From positions 1-29,757 of the forward strand of contig JAWQRN010000431.1 of the NCBI GenBank assembly GCA_033557685.1: a stretch of DNA of 29,757 nucleotides, in the 5' to 3' direction. How positions within the stretch are numbered: position 1 is the stretch's first letter; every line of letters begins with the position of its first letter. The position numbers and the translations under genes are program-made. Source of the DNA: Sperchopsis tessellata (lineage: Eukaryota; Arthropoda; Insecta; Coleoptera; Hydrophilidae). Positions 29,640-29,757 of this stretch are shown here, piece after piece. The notes beneath the pieces are model-generated. The model saw nothing but the letters and a program-made list of their open reading frames with translations, was not told the origin of the DNA and ran no database searches.

Positions 29640-29757
29640 CAACATGATCAATAATTGTACTTCTTCCTCAGCCAGTACTTATCCACTCCTGAACGTAGAC
29701 CGCTTATATTTTCTTCCACCTTGCTCTGGCCTGCATCTTGTGGAACAATTTCCTCCC
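29640..29757 (-). other. Possible LINE C-terminal fragment at window edge
   Basis: On the - strand one frame gives HKMQARARWKKI and AVYVQEWIS. It loosely resembles the KAxDRxRWK block at the end of some LINE proteins. It is cut by the window edge, so I cannot say more. Confidence 0.25.

Overview
The window looks like nuclear DNA of an arthropod, most likely an insect. It is AT-rich, its genes are split by GT-AG introns (two of them only 52-53 bp), and it carries many decayed transposable elements. One host gene is an arthropod-specific ionotropic receptor. The sequence alone does not identify a species.

Two host genes are supported, arranged tail to tail. (1) PTCD3/mRPS39, the mitochondrial ribosomal small-subunit PPR protein, lies on the + strand at 2778-15331. 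Seven exons join with consistent phases into a complete 651-codon frame, from a mitochondrial-type presequence to a stop codon that overlaps an AATAAA. Its fifth intron is 8.2 kb and full of element debris. (2) The C-terminal part of an ionotropic receptor that I identify as IR93a lies on the - strand at 16787-21848. Five exons cover transmembrane segment 3, the S2 ligand-binding half and transmembrane segment 4. I could not find its upstream exons (S1, TM1, pore) between 21849 and the right end.

Layout. 1-1200: 5' part of a Penelope-like element (PLE) on the - strand, with a hammerhead-like motif at its start beside a (TA)18 tract. 1241-2777: AT-rich intergenic DNA with duplicated segments. 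2778-5921: PTCD3 exons 1-5. 5922-14105: PTCD3 intron 5, holding a 1.15-kb mauritiana-type mariner inserted 9 bp after the splice junction, two PLE copies in opposite orientation, a DDE transposase scrap, an inverted pair of PLE termini and a broken hAT-type transposase gene. 14106-15331: PTCD3 exons 6-7. 15332-16786: intergenic, with a LINE reverse-transcriptase fragment. 16787-21848: IR93a 3' exons, with another LINE fragment and a dispersed repeat in the long intron. About 21.96-24.42 kb: a block less AT-rich than its surroundings that I cannot identify. About 24.77-26.2 kb: a third PLE, + strand. 26484-26690: a PLE tail, - strand. 26700-29285: a decayed non-LTR retrotransposon (endonuclease plus RT), + strand. 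29395-29757: another copy of the dispersed repeat and a possible LINE tail.

The two genes are unrelated in function: mitochondrial translation versus humidity and temperature sensing. All the mobile elements look inactive, with frameshifts, internal deletions or lost catalytic residues. I see no clearly new biological system. The least explained items are the hammerhead-like motifs in the PLE termini, the unidentified block near 22-24.4 kb, and the mariner sitting almost on a splice donor.
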